This document shows, piece after piece, positions 53,501 to 60,822 of a stretch of DNA of 64,000 nt. A program made the translations under genes and the position numbers. Source of the stretch: Actinokineospora globicatena (GTDB lineage Bacteria; Actinomycetota; Actinomycetes; Mycobacteriales; Pseudonocardiaceae); contig NZ_JAMTCR010000002.1 of the NCBI RefSeq assembly GCF_024171945.1, positions 2,480,001 to 2,544,000 of the forward strand. Reading direction: 5' to 3'. The notes under the pieces are model-generated. The model did no database searches. It was not told the DNA's origin and saw only the letters and a program-made list of their open reading frames with translations. Positions within the stretch are counted from its first letter, which is position 1. Every line of letters begins with the position of its first letter.

Positions 53501-55139
53501 CGTCCGGCGGCGTCATCACGGTGAACAGCCCCCGGTCCGGGATGGTGCCGCCCGAGGTCACCGCCAGCCGCTGCGCCCCCGGCCGCCCGCGCAGCTCGCC
53601 GCTGATCCGGTCCCAGGTGATCCGCGGCCGCAGCTCGCCGAACTCCTCGCTCGGGTAGCGGCCCGCGAGCATGTCGAGCACCGAGAACAGCGCCGAGTCC
53701 GGCAGCGACGCGTACGGCGCGGCCCGGCGCACCAGCGCGGCCAGGTCGGTCACCGTCCACGGTTCCAGCGCCGTCATCGCCACCACGTGCTGGGCGAGCA
53801 CGTCCAGCGGGTTGCGCGGGTAGCGGACCGCCTCGATCGCGCCACCGGCCATCCGCTCGGCCACCACCGCGCAGGACACGAGGTCGCCGCGGAACTTCGG
53901 GAACATCACCCCGCGCGAGACCGCCCCCACCTGGTGACCCGCCCGGCCGACGCGCTGCATCCCGGCGGCCACCGTCGGCGGTGCCTCGATCTGCACCACC
54001 AGGTCCACCGCGCCCATGTCGATGCCCAGCTCCAGCGAGGACGTCGCCACCACGCACGGCAACCGACCCGACTTCAGGTCCTCCTCGACCAGGGTCCGCT
54101 GCTCCCGCGACATCGACCCGTGGTGCGCCCTGGCCACCACCGGCTCGACCATCGTGGTCGACCCGGACTGCCCGATCGCCTCGGCCGGGAACCGCGCCAG
54201 CGCCTCGGACTCCTCGCTGGCCAGCTCGTTGAGCCGCGCGGTCATCCGCTCGGCCAGCCGCCGCGAGTTCGCGAACACGATGGTCGAGCGGTGCTCGCGC
54301 ACCAGCTCCAACACCCGCTTCTCCACCAGCGGCCAGATCGACGGCCGCTCGGGCGCCTCGGGGGCGTCCGGGTCGACGGGCGCGGCCGGGCCCTCGCCGA
54401 GGCTGGCCATGTCCGCGACCGGGACCTCCACGGTGACCTGAATGGTCTTCGCGATCGTCGGCCGGACCACGGTGACCGGGCGCCCGCCGCCGAGGTACCC
54501 GCTGACCTCCTCCACCGGCCGCACCGTCGCCGACAACCCGATCCGCTGCGCGGGCCGCTCCAGCAGCGCGTCCAACCGCTCCAGCGACACCGCCAGGTGC
54601 GAGCCGCGCTTGGTGCCCGCCACGGCGTGCACCTCGTCGATGATCACCGTGCGCACCCCGCGCAGCGACTCCCGCGCCGCCGAGGTGAGCAGCAGGAACA
54701 GCGACTCCGGTGTCGTGACCAGCACGTCCGGCGGGGTCTTGGCGAACGCGCGGCGCTCGTCGGCCGGGGTGTCGCCGGTGCGCGTGCCGACGGTGATGTC
54801 CGGTTCCGGCAGGTCCAGCCGGTGCGCGGCCTGCCGGATACCCGCCAGCGGGGCGCGCAGGTTGCGCCGCACGTCCACCGCCAGCGCCTTGAGCGGGGAG
54901 ACGTAGAGCACCCGGCAGCGCTGCTTGGCCTCGGTCGGGCCCTCGGCGGCCAACCGGTCGAGCGCCCACAGGAAGGCGGCCAGCGTCTTGCCGGAGCCGG
55001 TCGGCGCGACCACGAGCGCGTGCTCGCCCGCGGCGGCCGCCCGCCACGCACCGGCCTGGGCCTCGGTCGGCGCGGCGAAGGCGGCCCCGAACCACTGCCG
55101 GGTCGGGGCGGTGAACAGGTCGAGCACGTCGGTGGTCAC
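50505..55139 (-). CDS. lhr: Lhr-type superfamily 2 DNA helicase
   Basis: 1544 residues, the family's usual length. VVAPTGSGKTLAAFLWAL (Walker A), IIDEVHAVAGTKRG (DEVH), GLSATVRP (motif III), SSLELGIDMG (motif IV/V) and QRVGRAGHQ (VI) form the helicase core; a winged-helix and large C-terminal beta-barrel region follow (to residue ~1544). Lhr translocates 3'-5' on single-stranded DNA, and prefers RNA-DNA hybrids. In mycobacteria Lhr is damage-induced. Start GTG 55139 is favoured: TAACCA lies 7 bases upstream on its strand and a TGTCGG element another 10 bases away. Confidence 0.93.
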   Translation of the reverse strand: MTTDVLDLFTAPTRQWFGAAFAAPTEAQAGAWRAAAAGEHALVVAPTGSGKTLAAFLWALDRLAAEGPTEAKQRCRVLYVSPLKALAVDVRRNLRAPLAGIRQAAHRLDLPEPDITVGTRTGDTPADERRAFAKTPPDVLVTTPESLFLLLTSAARESLRGVRTVIIDEVHAVAGTKRGSHLAVSLERLDALLERPAQRIGLSATVRPVEEVSGYLGGGRPVTVVRPTIAKTIQVTVEVPVADMASLGEGPAAPVDPDAPEAPERPSIWPLVEKRVLELVREHRSTIVFANSRRLAERMTARLNELASEESEALARFPAEAIGQSGSTTMVEPVVARAHHGSMSREQRTLVEEDLKSGRLPCVVATSSLELGIDMGAVDLVVQIEAPPTVAAGMQRVGRAGHQVGAVSRGVMFPKFRGDLVSCAVVAERMAGGAIEAVRYPRNPLDVLAQHVVAMTALEPWTVTDLAALVRRAAPYASLPDSALFSVLDMLAGRYPSEEFGELRPRITWDRISGELRGRPGAQRLAVTSGGTIPDRGLFTVMTPPDERGAGSRVGELDEEMVYESRVGDTFLLGTSAWRVRDITHDRVIVTPAPGEPARMPFWKGDAPGRPLELGRALGAFVRELSAVDEPAARQRAAAAGLDEWATDNLLAYLGEQREATRHVPDDRTVLVERFRDELGDWRLVVHSPFGAQVNAPWALAIGARLRERRGVEAQIAHSDDGIVLRLPDAVDDAGQEVVAGVEDVLLDPEEVEQIVVAEVGGSALFASRFRECAARSLLLPRRDPRRRTPLWQQRQRSAQLLSVAAKYEQFPVVLEAMRECLQDVYDVAGLRELMSDVRSRRVRVVEVETPSASPFARSLLFGYVGMFLYGSDVPLAERRAAALSLDSALLAELLGSEAIRELLDPEVLAEVERSLQRMDPNRHARHAEDAADLLRFLGDLSEAEAAERGVQPEWLAELVAARRVLRVRIAGEERYLAIEDAGRVRDALGTALPVGVPEAFTEPVADPVGDLMARYARTHGPFPAAEAAARFGLGVSVVTGVLERLAGAGRLVRGELRPGGTHTEYCDADVLRRLRRASLARLRAEVEPVEPAALGRFLPSWHGIGRRLRSAPTADDVLSVVEQLAGAPLPASAVESLILPARLPGYTPALLDELTAAGEVTWCGSGALAGGDGWVALAPSDVADLLLPEVEEAVPETPLHGAVLSSLDDGALFFRQIADRTGAILVDGGAEVPGDQDVVTALWDLVWGGLVTNDTIAPLRALVAGKGAAHKPRRTAPRGRYARMRAARPVMPSRTGPPTVGGRWSLVVPREEDPTRRAHARAEAFLERHGVLTRGALDTERVVGGFSGVYKVLRAMEDSGQIIRGYVVEGLGASQFAARGAVDRLRALSRPDTTPPEPDVQLGEGWPMPASMQRPSTPDRKMAAVVLAAADPAQPYGAALPWPDPVGDGKHRPARKAGALAILVEGIPTLYVERGGRTLLSFTDDTPTLNAAAQALTQAVRDGWLGPLSVQKTDGETALTSPLSTILREAGFHPTPKGLRLRA

Positions 55140-55146
55140 ATGGACA

Positions 55147-55169
55147 TGGTTACCCCAGGTGGCCGACAG
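55147..55169 (-). promoter_or_regulatory. Weak PafBC-type promoter of lhr
   Basis: Reading the minus strand: CTGTCGGCC, 8 bases, TAACCA, then 7 bases to the GTG. Spacing matches the RecA_NDp motif, but three bases of the first box and the last base of TANNNT do not. Confidence 0.4.
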
Positions 55170-55419
55170 TGCCAGGAGTCGCGGTGGCCTGTGGACGGCT
55201 GGGGCGCTTGTGGACAACTGCGCTCAGTGTCCACCCGGGACCTCGCCGTGTTGGCCGTGGGAGGTGGGCGCGGACCTGGGTACGGTAAGGCGCCGCACCG
55301 GGTGACCTCGGGCACGGGTGGATCTGGGAGACCAGGCCCACACGGCGTGTCACGCATGGGAGCATCTGCGACGACACCCTGGGGGCAAGCACGATCGGGG
55401 TTGCGTTGAGGGGAGAGCA

Positions 55420-57369
55420 GTGAACGTCCTGTCGGTCGATCTCGGCACGTCGAACACCGTCGCCGTGCTGTCCGCGCACGGCCGCCCGCCTCGGGTGGTC
55501 GACGTCGACGGCGCGTCGATGATGCCGTCGGCGGTCTTCGCGGGTGAGGACGGCGGGTTGGTCGTCGGCCGCGACGCCGAACGGCGCGCCCGGCTCGACC
55601 CGTCCCGGTTCGAGCCCAACCCGAAGCGCCGCGTGGACGAGGGCACGCTGCTGCTCGGCGACACGGTCGTCCCGGTCACCGACGCGCTGGCCGGGGTCCT
55701 GCGCCGGGTGGCCGACGAGACCTCCCGCCAGCTCGGCGGCAAGAAGCCCGACGAGGTCCGGTTGACCCACCCCGCGCAGTGGGGGCCGGTGCGCCGCAAC
55801 GTGCTGCTCTCCGCCGCGCGGCAGGCGGGCATGGGGTCGAACCTGGTCCTGGTCCCCGAACCGGTCGCCGCCGCCGCGCACTTCGCCTCGTTCCCCGGGC
55901 AGACACTGGGTTCCGGACAGGCACTTGCCGTCTACGACCTCGGTGCGGGAACTTTCGACGTCGCGATCGTTGGTGCGACGCAGAACGGTTTCGTGGTCCT
56001 GGCCGAGGCAGGCCTACCGGACCTGGGTGGCCTGGACGTCGACCAAGCGCTCTTGGAGCACGTGGGCCGTCAGGTCTCCCACCGCGACCCGGCCGGGTGG
56101 CAGCGACTGCTGCGGCCTGAGTCCACCGGCGACAGGCGGGCCCAACGCGCGCTGCGCGAGGACGTCAAGGCGTCCAAGGAAGCCCTGTCGCGGCACCCGC
56201 AGACCGAGGTCCCGCTGCCGGAGCCGTTCGACGACGTCCTGGTGACCCGGGTCGAGCTGGAGGCGCTGATCCGGCCTGGCATGCTCCGCAGCGTCGAACT
56301 GCTGGCCGCCACCATCCGCTCCACCGGGATGACCCCCGACCGGCTGGTCGGCATCTACCTGGTCGGCGGGTCGAGCCGGATCCCGCTGGTGGCGACGCTG
56401 ATCGCCGAGCAGCTGCGGGTCGTACCGACCAGCCTGGACCAGCCGGAGACCGCCGTTGCCCTGGGCGCGCACCACGTGCCCCAGGAGGGCATCACCATGC
56501 GCACCGGCGACATGGCGGGCACCATCGACGCCGTCCGCCGCTCCCGCGCGACGACCGTGCCCCCGCGCACCAGTGGCTTCAACGCCCAGGCCCCGCAGGC
56601 GCCCCAGCAGCAGGCCCCGCAGACCGGCCCCACGCCCGCGCAGCAGTACCCGAGCTCCAGCCCCCAGCGCGTGCAGGGACCGCCGTCGCGACCCATCCCG
56701 GTCCAGTCGCCGCAGTCGCCGCCGTCGGTGCCCACGCCCGTGCAGAGCCCGCCGTCGATCCCGACCCCGGTGCAGCACCACGCGCCGATGCAGCACCAGC
56801 CGTTACCGGCGCAGCGGCAGAACTCCAACAAGGTCTGGTACATGGCCACCGCGATCATCGCCGTGGTGGTCATCGGCATCGTGAGCGTCATCATCGCCAC
56901 CTCCGGCGGCTCCAGCCTCGCCGCTGACTGCGACGACAAGACCACCGACGCGCAGGGGTTCACGCCCTGCATGCGGGAGGTCGCGGGGCACGTCGCCAAC
57001 CGCGACTGCTCGGACGGGATGAACATCAACGGCGCCCTGCAGACCCCCGGCGCGGTCGCGGTGACCTGCAAGCCCGACAGCGGCACCTACATCGTCTACT
57101 GCCAGTTCGACTCCGAGGGCCTGGTCGACGACAACATCGAGGAAGCGTTCAGCACCATCGGCTCCCAGGGCGAGAGCGGGAGCTGGGACGGCGGGGGCAT
57201 GAGCGGCAAGTACCAGGTCGCCGACATCGGGTCCGGCGCGGGCCTGCTGATGTTCACCGTCACCGACACCCCGATCATGGGCACCGTCATGGTGCTGCCC
57301 GGGTCCGACTACACGGGCGACCTGCTCGAGTTCTTCAACGAGCACGTCAAGCCCGGTAGCGGCACCTGA
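55420..57369 (+). CDS. Membrane-anchored Hsp70-type ATPase, copy 1
   Basis: 649 residues. Actin-like ATPase at residues 1-380: SVDLGTSNTVAVL (phosphate 1), AVYDLGAGTFDVA (phosphate 2), LVGGSSRIPLVATL (adenosine). The Hsp70 substrate-binding domain is absent. Instead comes a Gln/Pro/Ser-rich linker (about 395-470), one membrane span (about 472-496), and a ~150-residue extracytoplasmic domain with several Cys (first at 504) and no known match. GGGGAGAG precedes the GTG at 55420. The downstream paralogue starts 4 bp after the stop. Inference: a transmembrane device in which external binding is coupled to ATPase state; substrate and partner unknown. Confidence 0.85.
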   Translation: MNVLSVDLGTSNTVAVLSAHGRPPRVVDVDGASMMPSAVFAGEDGGLVVGRDAERRARLDPSRFEPNPKRRVDEGTLLLGDTVVPVTDALAGVLRRVADETSRQLGGKKPDEVRLTHPAQWGPVRRNVLLSAARQAGMGSNLVLVPEPVAAAAHFASFPGQTLGSGQALAVYDLGAGTFDVAIVGATQNGFVVLAEAGLPDLGGLDVDQALLEHVGRQVSHRDPAGWQRLLRPESTGDRRAQRALREDVKASKEALSRHPQTEVPLPEPFDDVLVTRVELEALIRPGMLRSVELLAATIRSTGMTPDRLVGIYLVGGSSRIPLVATLIAEQLRVVPTSLDQPETAVALGAHHVPQEGITMRTGDMAGTIDAVRRSRATTVPPRTSGFNAQAPQAPQQQAPQTGPTPAQQYPSSSPQRVQGPPSRPIPVQSPQSPPSVPTPVQSPPSIPTPVQHHAPMQHQPLPAQRQNSNKVWYMATAIIAVVVIGIVSVIIATSGGSSLAADCDDKTTDAQGFTPCMREVAGHVANRDCSDGMNINGALQTPGAVAVTCKPDSGTYIVYCQFDSEGLVDDNIEEAFSTIGSQGESGSWDGGGMSGKYQVADIGSGAGLLMFTVTDTPIMGTVMVLPGSDYTGDLLEFFNEHVKPGSGT

Positions 57370-57373
57370 TCCG

Positions 57374-59089
57374 ATGCGCGTCCTGTCCGTCGACCTCGGC
57401 ACCTCCAACACCGTGGCGGTGCTGTCCGCCCACGGCCGTCCGCCTCGGGTGGTGGAGGTCGATGGCGCTATCACCATGCCGTCGGCCGTCTACGCCAGTG
57501 AGGACGGTGGGCTTGTCGTCGGCAGGGACGCGGAGCGGCGCGCGCGGCTCGACCCCGCGCGCTTCGAGCCCAATCCCAAGCGGCGCGTGGATGACGGGAC
57601 GTTGCTCCTAGGCGATGTCGTCGTACCGGTCGCCGAGGCGCTCGCGGCGGTCTTGCGGCATGTCATCGAAGAGGTGTCCAGGCAGCTCGGTGGCGCTATG
57701 CCTGACGAGGTGCGGCTGACCCACCCCGCTCAGTGGGGACCAGCCAGGCGCAACGTGCTCTTGTCCGCCGCGAGGCTGGCGGGCATGGGGCCGAACATCG
57801 TGCTGGTGCCCGAGCCGGTCGCGGCAGCCGCGCACTTCACCTCGCTAGGGCACCCGTTGCCGCAAGGTCAGGCATTGGCCGTCTACGACCTCGGCGCGGG
57901 AACCTTCGACGTCGCTGTGGTTGCCGCGACGCAGCAGGGTTTCGCTGTATTGGCCGAGAACGGCCTACCGGACCTCGGCGGCGTTGACGTAGACCAAGCG
58001 CTCTTGGACCACCTGGGACGGCAGGGCTCTCACCGCGATCCGGCCGGGTGGCAGCGACTGCTGCGGCCAGAGTCCACGGCGGACCGACGGGCACGTCGTG
58101 CGCTGCAAGAGGACGTCAAGGCAGCCAAGGAAACCCTGTCGCGGCACCCGCAGACCGAGGTGCCGATGCCCGCGCCGTTCAACGACGTGCTGCTCACCCG
58201 CACCGAGCTGGAAGCCCTGATCCGCCCCAGCCTGCTGCGCAGCGTCGAGGTCCTCGCCGCCACCACCCGCTCCACCGGCACCACGCCCGACCGGCTGGCG
58301 GGGATCTACCTGGTCGGCGGGTCGAGCCGGATCCCGCTGGTCGCGACCCTGATCGCCGAGCAGCTGCGGGTCGTGCCGACCAGCCTCGACCAACCCGAGA
58401 CCGCCGTCGCGCTCGGCGCGCACCTGGTGAGCCGCGAGGGCATCAGCATGCGCACCACCACGGTCGAACCTGGTCGACAGCCCGCTTACACCGGGCCGCT
58501 CACGGGACCGCTGCAGGTCAACTTCCCGACGCCGGTGCGCCCGGTAGCGCCACCGAAGCGCTCGAAGCTCCCGCTGCTGATCTCCGCGGCCGTGGTCGTC
58601 GTCCTCGCCGCTGTAGCCGGGATCTTCTTGTTAGTGCCCAGCAACGACCTACCGAGCGCGGCTTCGTGCCAGACCAAGGGCACCAAGGATTCCGCGGGCT
58701 TCACCGAGTGCCTACGACAACTAGCCGGTCAGGTCCCCGATAGCGCCCAGTGCCAAGCGGGCAAGTCACCCGCGGACGTCACGTGCGCGCTGCCGGAGTC
58801 CTACACGGTCAACTACGCGCACCTCGGTTCGCGGGACGAAGTCCAGAAGCTGTTCGAGGACGAACTCATCGCCATGACCGACGGCGACCACGTCCTCGCG
58901 CCGTGGCGGGGCAACGGGCTCTCCGGCGACTACCGCGCCGGGGTCAAGAGCGGCACCGGCGTTCTTGTCTTCACCGTCAGTGATCGTCCCCTGGTCGGGT
59001 GGATCTCCCGCACCGGGGCGCGTGGCTCCGAGGTGACCCCGGACTCGCTCGCCGACTACTTCGCCGCGAAGGTCCAACCGGGCGGCTAG
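57374..59089 (+). CDS. Membrane-anchored Hsp70-type ATPase, copy 2
   Basis: 571 residues. The ATPase region is a near-copy of copy 1 (for example identical LSVDLGTSNTVAVLSAHG and VPTSLDQPETAVALGAH), with the linker shortened to about 30 residues, a span at about 398-420, and a shorter outer domain. That outer domain shares with copy 1 a GFT-x-C-x-R element, GNGLSG/GGGMSG, LVFTVSD / LMFTVTD and matching Cys spacing, so it is homologous but more diverged than the ATPase. Codon use differs from copy 1 (more T/A third positions), so the duplication is not very recent. The two probably form a hetero-complex. Confidence 0.85.
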   Translation: MRVLSVDLGTSNTVAVLSAHGRPPRVVEVDGAITMPSAVYASEDGGLVVGRDAERRARLDPARFEPNPKRRVDDGTLLLGDVVVPVAEALAAVLRHVIEEVSRQLGGAMPDEVRLTHPAQWGPARRNVLLSAARLAGMGPNIVLVPEPVAAAAHFTSLGHPLPQGQALAVYDLGAGTFDVAVVAATQQGFAVLAENGLPDLGGVDVDQALLDHLGRQGSHRDPAGWQRLLRPESTADRRARRALQEDVKAAKETLSRHPQTEVPMPAPFNDVLLTRTELEALIRPSLLRSVEVLAATTRSTGTTPDRLAGIYLVGGSSRIPLVATLIAEQLRVVPTSLDQPETAVALGAHLVSREGISMRTTTVEPGRQPAYTGPLTGPLQVNFPTPVRPVAPPKRSKLPLLISAAVVVVLAAVAGIFLLVPSNDLPSAASCQTKGTKDSAGFTECLRQLAGQVPDSAQCQAGKSPADVTCALPESYTVNYAHLGSRDEVQKLFEDELIAMTDGDHVLAPWRGNGLSGDYRAGVKSGTGVLVFTVSDRPLVGWISRTGARGSEVTPDSLADYFAAKVQPGG

Positions 59090-59253
59090 GCGCTGTCCTG
59101 CGAGTCCGGCACGCGCTATCCGCGCCCGCGCGGCCCCTGGCCGCACGGCCGGAAAACCCGAGTACAACCCGGTACGGGCGGCTTCCCGTCCGCGCACCCA
59201 GGAACCACGCGGATCACGAATCCCACCCACCGGACTCACAGGACAGCGCCTAG
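59086..59253. mobile_element. 168-bp element with 24-bp terminal inverted repeats spanning two stop codons
   Basis: Left end CTAGGCGCTGTCCTGCGAGT (then CCGG) at 59086-59109 is the inverse of 59230-59253 with one mismatch in 24. Each end includes the TAG stop codon of a flanking gene (copy-2 Hsp70 on the plus strand, the 38-residue protein on the minus). The interior has further inverted pairs (ATCCGCG/CGCGGAT). No ORF. MITE-like or an extended bidirectional terminator. Confidence 0.65.
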
Positions 59254-59366
59254 CGCCGCCGGTTGCGCAGCGCGATGATGCCGAACACGATCGCGGCGAC
59301 CAGCCCGCCCAGGATCGCGATGTCGATCAGGGTGCTCTCCAGCGCCGACGGCGGTTCGATGGCCAC
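59250..59366 (-). CDS. 38-residue single-span membrane microprotein
   Basis: GTG 59366 to TAG 59250, too short for standard gene finders. It reads VAIEPPSALESTLIDIAILG followed by a hydrophobic span (GLVAAIVFGIIAL) and a basic tail RNRRR. CACAAT ends 7 bases before the GTG, and the oppositely directed DUF3046 start lies only 36 bp away. The regular hydropathy and positive-inside tail support a real membrane peptide; function unknown. Confidence 0.6.
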   Translation of the reverse strand: MAIEPPSALESTLIDIAILGGLVAAIVFGIIALRNRRR

Positions 59367-59402
59367 GACCCCGATTGTGCCTTGCGCCTAGACTCGGCGT
59401 CG

Positions 59403-59597
59403 ATGCGCATCACCGCCTTCCGAGCCCTGCTCGCCGACGAGTTCGGCGCCGGCCGCGCCGAGACCATCGCCCACGACCACGTCTTCGGCGTCCTCGGCGG
59501 TCGCACCGTCGACCAGGCGCTGGACGCGGGCATCCCCACCAAGGAGATCTGGCAGGCCGTCTGCGAGGCCTTCGAGGTCCCACCCGAGCGGCGCTGA
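59403..59597 (+). CDS. DUF3046 protein, Rv2738c-like
   Basis: 64 residues ([15 protein letters not shown]...). DUF3046 proteins sit directly upstream of recA in most actinobacteria and their role is unknown. TAGACT (59389-59394) ends 8 bases before the ATG. The gene ends 33 bp before the recA SOS box. Confidence 0.88.
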   Translation: MRITAFRALLADEFGAGRAETIAHDHVFGVLGGRTVDQALDAGIPTKEIWQAVCEAFEVPPERR

Positions 59598-59629
59598 CCC
59601 CGGGCGTGGCGGCGTGTCGCCGCCACAGG

Positions 59630-59645
59630 TCGAACAGGTGTTCGC
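59630..59645. promoter_or_regulatory. LexA SOS box of recA
   Basis: TCGAACAGGTGTTCGC, one base off the perfect inverted repeat and matching the mycobacterial recA box apart from its last base. TACTGT at 59646-59651 directly follows and is the likely -10 of the LexA-controlled promoter, so bound LexA would cover it. Confidence 0.92.
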
Positions 59646-59718
59646 TACTGTGGCGTCCGCGACCGGGTCCATCCACAACGGCTCCGGTTGTCCACAGACC
59701 GGCGGTGCCCGCCGACAA

Positions 59719-59741
59719 TCGTCGGTCCCTGCCCGTAGCGT
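59719..59741 (+). promoter_or_regulatory. PafBC-type second promoter of recA
   Basis: TCGTCGGTC, exactly 8 bases, TAGCGT. The spacing and seven of nine first-box bases agree with TTGTCRGTG-N8-TANNNT. The -10 ends 7 bases before an in-frame GTG at 59749. Confidence 0.7.
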
Positions 59742-59781
59742 GCTCGGCGTGAGCACGAAACAGACCCGAGGTGGATCGAAG

Positions 59782-60822
59782 ATGCCAGCAGCACCCGACC
59801 GGGACAAGGCGCTCGAACTCGCCCTTGCCCAGATCGACAAGAACTTCGGCAAGGGCTCGGTGATGCGCCTCGGTGAAGAGGGCCGCGCCCCGATCGCCAT
59901 CATCCCGACCGGCGCCATCGCCCTGGACGTGGCCCTGGGCATCGGCGGCCTGCCACGCGGCCGGGTCGTCGAGATCTACGGCCCGGAGTCCTCCGGTAAG
60001 ACGACCGTCGCGCTGCACGCGGTGGCCAACGCCCAGCGCGCGGGCGGGATCGCGGCGTTCATCGACGCCGAGCACGCGCTCGACCCCGAGTACGCCAAGG
60101 CGCTCGGCGTCGACACCGACGCGCTGCTTGTCTCCCAGCCCGACACCGGGGAGCAGGCGCTGGAGATCGCGGACATGCTGATCCGCTCCGGCGCGCTCGA
60201 CATCATCGTCATCGACTCGGTCGCCGCGCTCGTGCCGCGTGCCGAGATCGAGGGCGAGATGGGCGACAACCACGTCGGCCTGCAGGCCAGGCTGATGAGC
60301 CAGGCGCTGCGCAAGATGACCGGCGCGATGAACAACTCCGGGACCACCGCGATCTTCATCAACCAGCTGCGCGAGAAGATCGGCGTGATGTTCGGGTCCC
60401 CGGAGACCACGACCGGTGGCAAGGCGCTCAAGTTCTACGCCTCGGTCCGGCTCGACGTCCGGCGCATCGAGACCCTCAAGGACGGCGGCGAGCCGGTCGG
60501 CAACCGCACCCGGGTCAAGGTCGTCAAGAACAAGGTCGCGCCGCCGTTCAAGCAGGCCGAGTTCGACATCCTCTACGGCAAGGGCATCAGCCGCGAGGGC
60601 TCGCTCATCGACATGGGCGTCGACCAGGGCATCCTGCGCAAGTCCGGCGCCTGGTACACCTACGAGGGCGACCAGCTGGGCCAGGGCAAGGAGAACGCCC
60701 GCAAGTTCCTGCTGGACAACCCGGACGTGGCCGACGAGGTCGAGAAGCGGATCAAGGAGAAGCTCGGCATCGGCGCCAAGCTCGACGCCGACGAGACCGC
60801 CCCGGCCCCCGTCGAGTTCTGA
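59782..60822 (+). CDS. recA: RecA recombinase
   Basis: 346 residues, no intein (unlike M. tuberculosis). Walker [10 protein letters not shown], Walker [11 protein letters not shown] and the loop 2 region [21 protein letters not shown] are intact. RecA forms filaments on single-stranded DNA, promotes strand exchange and LexA self-cleavage. The ATG at 59782 has GAGGTGG 7 bases upstream and gives the standard length. An in-frame GTG at 59749, right after the PafBC-type promoter, would add 11 residues ([11 protein letters not shown]). Overlaps recX by one base. Confidence 0.97.
   Translation: MPAAPDRDKALELALAQIDKNFGKGSVMRLGEEGRAPIAIIPTGAIALDVALGIGGLPRGRVVEIYGPESSGKTTVALHAVANAQRAGGIAAFIDAEHALDPEYAKALGVDTDALLVSQPDTGEQALEIADMLIRSGALDIIVIDSVAALVPRAEIEGEMGDNHVGLQARLMSQALRKMTGAMNNSGTTAIFINQLREKIGVMFGSPETTTGGKALKFYASVRLDVRRIETLKDGGEPVGNRTRVKVVKNKVAPPFKQAEFDILYGKGISREGSLIDMGVDQGILRKSGAWYTYEGDQLGQGKENARKFLLDNPDVADEVEKRIKEKLGIGAKLDADETAPAPVEF

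Noticed and set aside
50643-55409. 1588-codon plus-strand ORF opposite lhr
   Set aside because: It is antisense to a complete Lhr helicase; long antisense frames are usual in GC-rich DNA, and its His/Arg/Gln-rich translation has no domain.
59782-60822. RecA intein as in M. tuberculosis
   Set aside because: The RecA frame is continuous at standard length with all motifs in place.
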